Assembly: GCA_037576215.1 (NCBI GenBank) | Contig: JBANDB010000017.1 | Coordinates: 1,240,001 to 1,304,000, forward strand | DNA length: 64,000 bases | Reading direction: 5' to 3' | Origin: Armillaria gallica | Taxonomy: Eukaryota > Basidiomycota > Agaricomycetes > Agaricales > Physalacriaceae | Shown: positions 35,306 through 47,113 of the stretch, in pieces | Layout: the number at the start of each line of letters is the position of its first letter | Numbering within the stretch: the stretch's first letter is position 1 | Made by a program: the position numbers and the translations under genes | Notes under the pieces: generated by a model | Database searches by the model: none | Told to the model about the DNA's origin: nothing | The model's input: the letters and a program-made list of their open reading frames with translations, nothing else

Positions 35306-36659
35306 CTACCCACGCTCGTATTCATGAAGCTCCTCCATGCTTAGCTTCAATTGACACCCCATGACCTTCAAGACCTTTCGGTTTCGCATTTCAGTACATT
35401 TTGTCCAGATTAGACCTTTCATCCTGCAGGCATGCCAGTCATCAATGCCCTCCGAGCAGTGAAAGATAACCGTGAACGTCTGCAATGAAGAAAATTGGGG
35501 GCGGGTCACCGCACGGTCTAACTCGGACCATAGGTCCTCCTTATCGCTCCCATGCACGATGTTCCCGCGTATTTCCAACGTGACCTTCCGGAGAGGTGCG
35601 ACATCCTCCACGTCTGCAAAGGAATCAATCCACCATTGCATGGCTCGCACGTCTGACCACCTAGGCGAGGCTTGGACACAGATGCCGAATCGCAGCTCCT
35701 CTATGTAACTCAGCCCCAGCGGTGGTATAGGTTTCCAAAAGATCACTGTGAACATAGAATTAGGAGAACTACACAAATGATATAGAGGAAAACTCACTAT
35801 CTTGGGGTGAAATGACATGCAGGACTCGCAGAGTTGGACAGGCATGGGAAATGTATAAAGTATACACGTAGTCCTCAAACCAGAGAACGGATACGCGCAA
35901 TTCTCGAAGAGTAGGGCAAACTCGAAGCTTATCGATATCGCAGAAAGAGGAGAGGAAGTGAGGCATCGGTCCATCTACTAATGTGAGTTTTTCAAAGTCA
36001 AGAACACTCGATGAATTCGATGGGTCAAGAGGCTTTTGGAAAGAGACTGCCTGTAGAGCGAGGTCCTTCGCCAGCGGAAAGTGTCCTAGGAGTGCGTAAA
36101 GCTGTTCGGGGCCCTTGAACTCGACATTGGAAAGCTTCACTCTTTTTGCCGGGATATTACTGCAAACGTCGACCGCAAGGTCCTTCCACGGAGAGTTTGA
36201 CAATTTTGATATCACAATGGTCTCAAGATGGGAAAGCAATGGTATTATCTGCTGCCCTGATGGAGAAGTGAACGTCAATGTCGAGACAATAACTGTTTTG
36301 ACGCATGGGGCAAGATGTGGTGCAGACATGAGGATAGGGAGAAAGCGCGCCTCTAGAACATCTGGACTTTGATTTCTGGGAGGAAGAAGCGAAATTTGGC
36401 GGAAGAGATGAACGCGTGTGCGTGGGTAGAAGGCACGGGAGGCAAGAGAGCAAGCCTGGAGTGTTTTGGCACCCTCTAGAAGGTCGATGATAGAATCGAT
36501 GATTTCTTGAGGAATGATACTGGTACCATGTTTCAAAGCAGAAAGATCCTGCACATATGACAAATCAGAAAACTTTTGTACACAGAAAAGACGACATACA
36601 TGAGCTTTCAAACTACCTGTAGGCTTTGGAGCGCTCGCAACTCGATAATTGGAGTTCAT
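35306..36659 (-). CDS. F-box/LRR-like protein
   Basis: N-terminal F-box: IIPQEIIDSIIDLLEGAKTL followed by QACSLASRAFYPRTRVHLFR, the pattern of Agaricomycete F-box proteins (IPxEIIDxIIDxL ... CSLVSRxF-PR-R-HLFR). The body has LRR-like spacing (HLETIVISKL, KRVKLSNVEF, LRELRVSVLW, LRVLHVI). Start at 36659; an in-frame intron in the N-terminus probably joins KAH to DLSALKHG (donor GTATGT). A second intron (about 35810-35757) joins ISPQD to IFWKPIPPLGLSYIEELRFG. The C-terminal exon ends with CQLKLSMEELHEYERG at 35306. The intron layout differs from the four two-exon F-box genes downstream, so this is a separate subfamily. Likely a substrate receptor of an SCF ubiquitin ligase. Confidence 0.8.
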
Positions 36660-37632
36660 GGGTGAGATAAAGCTTGAACAGGGGTGCTGGATTTGTATCC
36701 CCTCGGTTACTGTTGGCTAATTCGCGCCGTTATTTTTTCTTTCGGGTACACTATCTGTGTCTTTTTAGTAGCAAGGCGCGAAGCTCTTGCCCTATTACTG
36801 ACAAAATTTGGCGTCGATGAAACTGAACCAACGATAGAATGTGCTAGAACAAAGTAAGAGCAAAGTGAATTTGTGTTAGTTCTCACGGGGGCCCTGCCCC
36901 CTTTTCTCATAATCTATTGTTTAACGCGGGGGGGTTGCCGTTCAAGCGCGTTATGACAAAGCCTTACATAATTTGATGGCCTTGCACCGGCACCATCCCA
37001 AATCGATTAGGTTTTGAGCTTACCGGCGGCAAGTTTGACCTGCCGAATTCGAGCCGGCCAGTGCGTTTCGACAGCAAACACTATTTGCTTCGCTTTCCCT
37101 CCATAATTATTTTATTTTACATTACCATACACTTTTAACATTAGATATCCTACTGCTTCTTAGTTCAATACGCGTCCCAAGACTCTGTAATACAAGATTT
37201 ATTCACTGCCGGAATCCCATCAGATTTATAATAACAGTGAGCTGAACGGTAGATGGCCTATTTAAGTAACAGACTACATACACTCACTACAACCTCACCC
37301 CGACCGTAGTCGTGTATGTAGCGTCTGTCTACGAGAGACTACTTTTCTCACGGTTGACGTTGAAACCTTCCTCCATATTAACAATTCTTATACTTTGGGT
37401 TCCTCACAATGTGACATTTACAGGTAAATCCTGGGCCTTGGGATAGGTTTTCATTTTCTCAGCTCTGTGCTGCGCAGGCCGAGCTATTCTTTCAGGAAAA
37501 GGGTAAAGCCTGAAATAATTGTTTACTTGCATAAGTCGTGCCAATGCCCCTGACCTATATTCATATCGTGTTCTCTTTCCTTGCATCTAAGGCAGTCTTT
37601 ATTCTCAACCTCAACACGACATAGACACGCTT
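36660..37632. other. Intergenic, no gene seen
   Basis: About 970 bp between the 5' end of an F-box gene and the 3' end of NTA1. A CCGGC-rich stretch (36985-37065) is followed by AT-rich DNA (37080-37210). Short minus frames at 36707-36910 and 37404-37586 have no support. Confidence 0.5.
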
Positions 37633-38707
37633 CTATGATGGTGATCCTATCTCCGTATCCCAAAATCTCACACCTTCTTCCCTACACCCCATGACATCAA
37701 GGACATGCGGCTTCGCGGGATATCCTGGTTTCATCCGAAAGATGGCAGATGAACCCGCAAAAAGTCGGTCTATCGCAGGGAGAGATGAATAGAGGACCTA
37801 GTACATATAAGCGGAAATTTATACCGTTTTCTAACCCAGTTCGGTTGCACACTACCACACACGTCGTCCGTGAGCATGAATCAGATGCTGCAGAAGATGC
37901 ATCCCATAACGGCTGCAGCCGGCCTATCCAATAACGGACCGTTTGCCAGTCCGGCTCCATAGCATCGCGTTCGTCCTCCTCATCGATTTTCTCTGACGCC
38001 GGATTGCCTGGCATTTCACTATCAAGCCAGGCATTCAGAAGTATAAGAACATCCGACTGGGTGGATTGGCAATGCGATGCAATCTCGTATTCATCCCATA
38101 AATTTGAGGGATGTGGATTCAAGTCCATGCATATCCCTAATGATATAGTGAGAGTAGTAGGCGGTAAAGGGGGTGCATTGGAACCAGGAGGAGTATAGGG
38201 AAATGTTAGTGGGAACGTTGTGAACCCTGTACCAGGTTTCGCCCATGTTTGATCCGTTGTAAAAAGGTTGGTCTTACGATACCCCACGACATGGACCCCA
38301 TCGGGCCCATATACCGTCGCACTGTTCGCACCAACACTTTCAGTACCTTCGTCATCTACAAGCGGACGCGATTCGTCTTCCGCGAGCAGCTCAGGGTACC
38401 CAGCAACAACGTAGCATCCCAGCCTTCGCGCTGTTTCCGCACACCACACCGACGTGGGCCCACTCGTGGGATGTTCAAGGAACGGAGAGATAGCAAGCGC
38501 ATTGGGAAAGACGTATCCAGTGAAGCTCATCTCTGGGAGACAGAGAAGGTCGATGGAGTAGGGTTTGATATCGCGACATAGTTTATTAACCGTCGCGATA
38601 TTGGCAGCGACTTGACCGATCTGAAGTTACGTGTCAGATAGTGCACCATAGTGAATTGTACGGACCTTTGGTGCAAATTGTACTACGGCGATGCGAAGAC
38701 GAGGCAT
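37633..38707 (-). CDS. NTA1: Protein N-terminal asparagine/glutamine amidase
   Basis: Nta1 deamidates N-terminal Asn and Gln, creating secondary destabilising residues for the Arg/N-degron pathway. Exons 38707-38666, 38620-37825 and 37769-37633 total 324 residues. It is a nitrilase-superfamily (C-N hydrolase) protein: MPRLRIAVVQFAPK opens strand 1; catalytic Glu is in LCLPEMSFTGYVF, Lys in GYRKTNLFTTDQTW and Cys in LGICMDLNPH. The CNRTG(LEN) segment precedes the last intron (donor GTATAA), after which the frame changes to RLFAGSSAIFRM and ends RFWDTEIGSPS. A continuous-frame reading without this intron would give a false C-terminus. The MDLNPxxF-like motif after the Cys fits Nta1 rather than generic nitrilases. 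Divergent from the F-box gene at 38891. Confidence 0.88.
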
Positions 38708-38890
38708 CAGTCTAACAGCTTGCATTAGGGCGGTGTTAAGGGCCTGAGCGTCACGTGGTCAACGCGTCACGGCCCGATCGGGTCATCGCGACTTGCCTCC
38801 AAGAACCCGTCAGCGAAATCACGCGTAAAAATACCTAGGTAAATATCCCTCCTTTCCTATGATCCCTATAATCCTGAAGTACATCCAGTC
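38708..38890. promoter_or_regulatory. Divergent promoter: NTA1 / F-box gene
   Basis: Start codons are 183 bp apart, so the interval must serve both genes. It is GC-rich in the middle (CACGTGGTC at about 38753) and AT-rich toward the F-box gene. CACGTG is a bHLH-type palindrome and could be a shared site. Confidence 0.45.
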
Positions 38891-40101
38891 ATGCCCGAAT
38901 TTTCAGCACCACAAGAGCTTATCGATACAATCATCGACGAGTTGCAAGATGATTACTTGTCCCTGACGTCCTGCTCTCTTGTCAGCCGTTCATTTTCTTT
39001 CCAGACGCGTCCGCATCTCTTTAGACAGATAGATCTCACTGGGGGGCCTCTCAGCGCCAAATTCCATCAGCTGACCCTCTCATCACCCCATATTCCATGT
39101 TATGTCAAGGAACTCACCATCTTCGACAACGCCTTCTTCGAGGATCGCCATGCGATAGAGATCTTGAAGTCCCTAGTCGATCTGGGAACCATCGAGCTCC
39201 GCCATTCGCACGTGTTCAGTCTCCCAAAGGTCGCAGACGCGTTATCGAATATCTCCATAAAATCTGTGGTGCTTTCATTCACGACATTTTACAACGTCTC
39301 AGTTTTTTGTACGTTGATGAATCGATGTTTTCCCGGGATACGGAGCTTGGATATGTCCAATGTTTACGTCCCTACGATCACCGATGCAGACTTTGCAGTT
39401 CCTGAGAAGTCTTGCACAATGGAGACTTTGAAGATCAAACTAGACGATGTTAATCATCAGATTATCAGAGCCATCGCCGAGGGGGCGTTGGGCGCTTTGA
39501 CAGAACTGCATACCTTAATTACCATTGGATGCCCTGAAGGAGACGCTGCTCCTCCTTTTCAAAAACTGCTGTCGCTCCCCTCGCTCCGCGTTTTGCGTCT
39601 TCGTAACCTCCAATATGGTATGCTCTCTTTCTCCCTAAACAGTCCTTGATCCTGACAGCATCTTATGTAGGCCTCTCCCTACCTGATCCCGTCTCGCTGT
39701 TGCATCTTCATACGATTGTGTTCAACATGATCTGCCTGCAATATCATACACACATTTCTCCGTTACTTTGGCTCACTTCTTGCCTTTCGTTGGATCCCGG
39801 GGAAATATCGTCCGTCCAACAAATAACTATCATTTATACCGTGTATCAGAAACACGGCGATCTTCCCATCGAGTCAGATAGAATAGCATGGGAAGCATTG
39901 GATAGGCTGTTATCACATCCACGCATGTCCGCTTTGAAGTTGTTTCGCGTGGTCGTTGACGGAGACTCAGATCATCCTGAAGGGACGATCTTTCATCCAA
40001 AGACGGTTATCGAGGACAGCTGCACGTACCTTCGGAGTCGAGGGTCACTATTTACAGTGGAAGTTGTCGATCGAGTGGATTATGATGCTTTCCAGTTATA
40101 A
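38891..40101 (+). CDS. F-box/LRR-like protein, two-exon subfamily, 385 aa
   Basis: F-box at the N-terminus: SAPQELIDTIIDELQDDYLS then TSCSLVSRSFSFQTRPHLFR. LRR-like repeats follow (VKELTIFDNAFFE, IKSVVLSFTTFYN, IRSLDMSNVYV, LRVLRLRNLQYG). Exons 38891-39617 and 39671-40101 join at phase 1 in a Gly codon (donor GTATGC), exactly where three other F-box genes in this window are split. The second exon carries the C-terminal half (LHLHTIVFNM, WLTSCLSL, WEALDRLLSHPRMSALKLFR). Belongs to the same local family as the genes at 45623-46781, 48877-50058 and 55091-56410. Presumed SCF receptor; target unknown. Confidence 0.85.
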
Positions 40102-40204
40102 ATTCAGTCAGTTTTCTTGGATTGTGACAGTAGTCTTGTTTGATATACATTACAAGATGTAGTAATATCTTCTTACATTTACCATCTATACACACATTTT
40201 ACAT

Positions 40205-42065
<1,861 letters not shown>

Positions 42066-42525
42066 ATGCCGGTCTTCGAGTCGAAGCCACTGACCACACC
42101 AAAATGGCAGGCCGTGGCCAATAAGACGTTTGCTAGGAATCCTCTCATTTTTGGCATTCCCTTCGTTCTGATTATGGTCGGGGCCTCTTTTGCAATGACG
42201 CCGTTTGCCCAAACACGATACGACCTACACGACCAGCAAGTCAAGGCGGCGAGTACTCCGTTTTTACCACCATCGACGTATTATATCATTTTCCAGGTCA
42301 CGAAGGAACAAGAGCTGGGATTGTCGAAGAACAGGAAAAAGTTTGATATACGGGAGGAGTACTATGTGAGTGGCTGTCGGATTCGTGGTATATGCGTGTC
42401 TAATGATCATATCGTAGCGTCTGAGCGCAGAGGCCGACGACGAATGGGAGCAGAGGAGAGTACCGCGACCCAAGGGTCTCCCAGAATGGGGCGTACCGCC
42501 CACAGAGCCACCGGACAAGACATGA
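42066..42525 (+). CDS. COX16: Cytochrome c oxidase assembly protein COX16
   Basis: Cox16 is an inner-membrane protein needed for copper delivery and assembly of complex IV. Exons 42066-42248, 42297-42365 and 42418-42525 give 119 residues. A short basic N-terminus is followed by one transmembrane helix (FGIPFVLIMVGASFAM), then the conserved block ELGLSKNRKKFDIREEYYRL and DDEWEQRRVPRPKGLPEWG. Length and block order match the family. The first intron is ambiguous: splicing at GCG^GCGAGT gives a gap-free family alignment (QQVKA-VTKEQELGL) but needs a GC-AG intron; splicing at CAA^GTCAAG uses a GT donor and drops three residues. Upstream methionines are absent, so the start is secure. Confidence 0.9.
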
Positions 42526-42971
42526 TTCAATTTCTACTTGCTCGACGACAACCTTTGGACATACCATCTGCATATGTATTTGTACAGGAATTCATTTGCT
42601 TTTCACTCCAAGTGCGAAGCAAACCGCTGCTCTCGAGGCCACACAAGTCTCGTCTGGGATTATATCCATTCAACGAATGAAGACAAGCGTTACGGCCTGC
42701 CCGAGTGGACTGCGTTCCATCTCTTACTGACCCTAGGGATAAGTTTTTTGAATGTCGTTTTGCCGTTCTTTCTTGGGCCGAAGAGCGTTACGGCTGTCCA
42801 TCAATGGCTTACGGTCATCGGTGCCTTGCGTCTATTATCCTTTTCTCATTTTTAACATTCTGTCCATCGGCTCGAGATTGCAAGATATCCTGCCGTCGTC
42901 ATGTCGGCTGTAGAACGGCGGGGCCGGCACTGATCGCAGAAAACTAGACAGGAAAGTCTCACTCACTCACC
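42526..42971. other. Intergenic, COX16 3' flank
   Basis: A plus-strand 105-codon frame (42538-42855) overlaps the COX16 3' end and has a hydrophobic patch, but no ATG context, domain or splice support. I read this as the COX16 3' UTR plus the promoter of the HNH-like gene. Confidence 0.5.
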
Positions 42972-44109
42972 ATGGCTTCACTCCTCATCCCACGACCATA
43001 TTACGAAGAGGCGACAGATCCCTGGGAGCCAATAATCATCATACATCCTAACCACGACTGCCCATTCCTCAGTCTCGGATGCCGCCAAAAAGTCATTGAA
43101 AACGGCCAGGAGCAACTCGGCATTCCACACTGGTTCGTCCTCGACGCATGTCTTGTAGTCGCAGGCAGGGGCTTTCTCTCATCAACACCAGACCGCTCCG
43201 GCAGGATATCAATCGGAGAAAATGGCCTTCTTACTGGCAGGAAATATTGGTTCTTTCTTGACGACGACGACGACAGCGACTACGAGATATGCACGGATTT
43301 CATGGAATGGACACCACTTCCCCGAAAGGAGGTCCCAGAACGGTGGCTCGTGATTGATCAACACAAGAAAAGCATACCGAACCCGCTTCAGGAGGAGTCT
43401 TTCAGCGATATCAGCTCTTGCATAACACAAAAAGACCGTATCTGCGCCATTTCTGGTGTAAATGAAGAAATCCATGCAGTACACCTCATACCTCAGATGT
43501 ATGCGACATGGGTAAGTTGTTTCCTGTTCTCCACCTTCACGCTGTCTCATCCAGTGTACGCAGTATCACAGCCACACGATCTTCCTGCAGTTCAGCCGAT
43601 TCGAATCTCCCCTTACAGCCCCCAAGGCTCGTCCTATCGATGATATCCGCCAAATCATCACCCTCGAATCCGGTTTGCGAGATTCCATGAATCGCCCTTC
43701 GTTCGTCTTTGCTCCATTCAGCGACAAATACACCGCGTTCTTTTTCGCCCCTCGGAATATTAGTCTGGTGGAGCGATACCATATGCGGAGCGTTAGGCTC
43801 CCTGAACGTATCGAGGGATATGCGTTGTTTGCCCGATTCGCGTGGGCGATGACCACTATTGCGTTCGCGCTACCACCAAACGTAGTGAACAGGAAGCGGA
43901 AGTGTTCTGACGCGTCGAATCAACATCCGCTCTACCAACGGCTTAGAAGTGAAGGAGATGGCCCTACTTCTGGTGTCTCGGATGGCGGGAGTAGGACTTC
44001 TCAACCAAGTTCCGAGGACGAGGGCGACGACGACGCATGTGTAGATCCAAGTCCGGTCCTCGATTTTGGAAAAACAAGAGATGGAACTTCAGGTTTAACA
44101 GTTTCGTGA
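42972..44109 (+). CDS. HNH-endonuclease-like protein of basidiomycetes, 352 aa
   Basis: Exons 42972-43511 and 43591-44109 join at phase 0 (donor GTAAGT, acceptor CTGCAG). The central block DRICAISGVNEEIHAVHLIP with the downstream WF resembles the fungal HNH-type domain (RCxxTG...-AHLxP...W F), in which the C-x-x-SG turn and His are metal/DNA-cleavage elements. Here the first zinc-type Cys pair is incomplete, so nuclease activity is uncertain. N-terminal residues 1-120 include GIPHWFVLDACLVVAGRGFL. The C-terminus is Ser/Asp-rich and disordered. Such genes are multi-copy in Agaricomycetes with unknown function. A decayed copy of part of exon 1 sits at 56650-56830. The frame downstream (44110-44384) may belong to an unrecognised third exon. 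Confidence 0.65.
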
Positions 44110-44441
44110 TGCGGAAGGTGCGTCGGTGGATTCTGCTATATCAGTCCTTTGATGGTCGACAATTTGCAGATGGAACCAAAGCATTATCAGCATTCATATA
44201 CGATGTACTAGTATGTTATCCTAGATACAGTCGCGCTGAAGAGCTAAGACAAAGGTATATTGTTGAGCATCCCGCTGCGTCGGCATTATTATCGGGAAGA
44301 CACAGGAACTGGAGACGGTCAGTACGTTGCTGTTGTCACTATACACTAGCTCCATTCCTCGAAGCGAAATATAATACGTTTTGAGGCCCTGTTATGCGTT
44401 ATGCGTTATGTGAATTAACGGTCGAAATAGTACAGTACATT
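44110..44441. other. Possible third exon of the HNH-like gene, else 3' UTR
   Basis: After the TGA at 44107-44109, another plus frame reads through to 44384 with AEELRQRYIVEHPAASALLS, a helical segment like those ending some HNH-type fungal proteins. No intron of normal length with good borders was found to connect it. A small tandem repeat (TTATGCG three times) lies at about 44393-44415. Confidence 0.3.
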
Positions 44442-45429
44442 TCAATATCCTGACTCTGAATCAAAGTACTTCACACGACCATCGTTGCCTCTGACATCAA
44501 TGAGAGACATCATTACTTCATCTATGTGGAGTTGAAGCTGGACATCGAGACCCCATTGGCGAGCAAAGTACTGAAGGGTGTTCCGCGCGAAATCAACGGA
44601 CGGGATAGCGTGTATAGTAATTCCGTAACATGCGTGGTCAAGGATCGACCTTATCATCCACATTGTCACAAGTATCTTGACGTCGTCCTGATGTGAGTGC
44701 ACCCAGAGAGTTAGAGGGAGCAAGCTGTACTGGCTCGATATCGCTTCTAATGCCTCAGCGGCGTGTGTATGGCCGTCATGCACGACCAATGGAAGGTATT
44801 GGGCGATCAGAGGCAAGGACTGGGGGCCAGAATTACGAGCATTGTAGTACTCCAAAGCAATGAGTACGTAAGGCACTGGAGTGGTTGATTGAGTGAGCAA
44901 AAAACAACTGAAGAATGAATAACCAACAATATAATAATCTGCGGCCTACTGCCGCATCAAAAGTGTTGGATATTGCAGCGGATATTTCCTCGACAATAGC
45001 ATCAATCCCGCTGGTGCCTCGGAGTGTATCGACGATCCCTTATGACAACGGCGTTAAACTAACATGTAGCATGATTGATGACTGGAGAGTACCTCGACAG
45101 AATCGGTTTGTCGTTTGAAACAGGAGGGTGCGTTCTCTTGTAGCTTCCGGGGATCTTTTTGCGGCCTCTGACGCTGCTCGTGAGGCTCTCGACGCTGCTA
45201 TTGAGGCTTCCACCGCCGCTATGTAGCTCCTATGTATCACCCCTTGCATGTAACTGTTGAACCCTTGTATCTGCGCTTGTATCTCCTGCATCTCACGTTC
45301 GAAGTTCTTCTCTTCGCCTGTCTGTGCTCGTTGGAGAATTTGGTTGGGCGAGGTTGACGAATGTAATTTTGTTTCCGTCTCGTCGTTGGAGGCTGCAGAA
45401 GGTTCGACACTGCGTTGGTCGCGAGACAT
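44442..45429 (-). CDS. Uncharacterised Ala-rich coiled-coil protein
   Basis: Start at 45429 (MSRDQRSVEPSAASNDETET). Exon 1 is polar and then helical with an Ala/Ser repeat (AAVEASIAASRASRAASEAA). An intron (donor GTACTC, acceptor CATAAG) restores the frame to GIVDTLRGTSGIDAIVEEIS and AAISNTFDAAVGRRLLY; a second (donor GTTGGT, acceptor CTCCAG) leads to LPYVLIALEYYNARNSGPQS. The C-terminal 140 residues (HAAEALEAISSQYSLLPLTL, FARNTLQYFARQWGLDVQLQ) look like an all-helical folded domain ending DSESGY at 44442. No catalytic motif, signal peptide or clear membrane helix. I do not recognise the family. Splice borders are inferred from frame only, but both joins keep the reading open. Confidence 0.5.
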
Positions 45430-45622
45430 GATGGGGGTACTGGTTCAAGAGGTGGTTAGGGGCGACATTGCCGGTTTCGGTCCTTAGCTTAGGTATACCG
45501 AGTACGACGCATTTATGACCATTGATACAACGTAGCAATAAAGGAAGAAACCCGTTCTTTTAGCCATTCGGTATATCAGATCCACCCTCGGCAAACTGAG
45601 ACTAGTTGCCGTCCTCAGCAGC

Positions 45623-46781
45623 CTACCTATCCTCGACTTCCCATGTGCATACGTTCCGAGTGCAAAGAGTGGGGGAGTTACTCTGGATAAGCTCCTTCGC
45701 CTGCTCAACATCAATCCACGCAGGCGCCTTCAGTATGATGCGGAGCGATGTGAGTTCTGGAAAGCGCGACGCCAATAGCACTTTGTCTAACATAACCCAC
45801 TGTTTAGCGGTGTCTGCTGAAATTCGATGTACCAGGTCCAGGAGTATCGATAGTTTCTTCAACGGCAATTCTTCGGCACCGGCAAAACAGTCCGTCCAGC
45901 TCTTGAAGGAGGTAGAAAAATCATCCGACTCGTCCAAGTCTTCATTTGTGAGATGAATCATGAGGGTATTGATATGCGACAGATTGACTACCGGTATATC
46001 TAGAGAGACGTTTAGTCTGAGCAAGAGTACCTTCAATTGAAGAAAAATACCCACCGCCTTCGACTCGAAGATATTGAAGTGAAGGATTTTGAACAAGGGA
46101 GAGCAAAGGAGGAATCTCCTTGCCTTTTGGGCTTCCCACGCAGGTCAAAGAGTGTAGCTTCGTCAAAGGTCCAAGTCGACCATCGGCAACCATGCGAAGC
46201 ACATTCGACGAAGTTTCGTTCACGGACAATTCCAACGACCGAATAAAATTCGTACGAGGAGAGACAGGGGGGTTGTCATTTTTTGAGACAAGGTTGCAGT
46301 AGACGTCCTTGAAAGAGATATTCTCGACACCAGAGAAAGCGTCCATGAAGGACGAGAAGTGGAGAATATCTCGAAAGATGACCCTATCAAGAACCAGAGT
46401 CCTGATGGGGAGGGTCGCGAATGCAGACATCACCCCGGCAGGGATACGGTATGTATCCGGAAACCAAGTCATGCAATGGATTCTGAGAATGTTCAACATA
46501 ACGAGAGCTCCCACAGCGTCGGCACTGCTGTAGACAGTCCCATGGAATGTCACTTCTCTGATATAAGTGAGGACATGAGAGGATGACTCAAAGAGACGGG
46601 ACAAATCCTTGGAACGGTAGGAGCTGAACACGACTCGTCGGAAAAGGATGGCCGAGGCTGGGGAACGGAAAGCCCGACAAACGGACTGGCAGGACTCGAG
46701 GGACTTGCGATTATCATGCAGTTCGTTGATGATTCTATCGATGAGCTCCTGGGGAACTTGTTTTGAAGAGATGCAGGCCAT
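45623..46781 (-). CDS. F-box/LRR-like protein (inverted paralogue A), 367 aa
   Basis: Exons 46781-46055 and 45999-45623 join at phase 1 in an Asp codon (donor GTGGGT, acceptor CTCTAG). F-box: SSKQVPQELIDRIINELHDN then SCQSVCRAFRSPASAILFRR. LRR-like segments follow (IREVTFHGTVYSS, IRTLVLDRVIFRDILHFSSF, IRSLELSVNETSSNVLRMVA, LQYLRVEGG). Exon 2 begins DIPVVNLSHINTLMIHLTNE and ends TLCTRNVCTWEVEDR. It is closely related throughout to the plus-strand gene at 55091-56410 and shares the same intron position with three genes in the window. Its upstream DNA also matches that gene's upstream DNA, including an ACCGTAAGTAAA element that looks like a 5' UTR splice donor. Confidence 0.87.
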
Positions 46782-47113
46782 GATTGAGGGACCCTATCAT
46801 GATATTAATTTCTTGTGAAGAAAAAGGGAAATTTTACCTTTACTTACGGTGTCACTGGTATGATACAGACCTCTTCTGAGAGAAAGTAATCGGTTGTAAA
46901 CAGTAGTGGACAAATTTCCAGGTAGACTTAAAGAAATTGTGAAGAAATCTTTTCAAAAGCCGAACCAGGAGCTTTCCGCTTAGGTAAACAGCCGGCGGCA
47001 GTAACCGGTCCGGCATCGTATACAGCCGTCAACCACTACCTATGTCTTCTTTCGAGATTATCTCACCAGCTCCCCATTGTAGGACGCCGTGAACAGCTTT
47101 TTAAGATAACTAA
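46782..47113. other. Shared upstream region of F-box A and the dehydrogenase gene
   Basis: 332 bp between divergent starts. Bases about 46976-47020, read on the minus strand (GATGCCGG...CCGGCTGTTTACCTAAGC), resemble 54800-54840 upstream of F-box paralogue B. A GTAAGT donor-like site near 46850 suggests a 5' UTR intron for F-box A. Confidence 0.5.

Noticed and set aside
37697..37830. Continuous frame as the NTA1 C-terminus (LYVLGPLFIS...)
   Set aside because: Removing a GTATAA...GATAG intron gives the family-typical FAGSSAIFRM ending, so the continuous frame is intronic.
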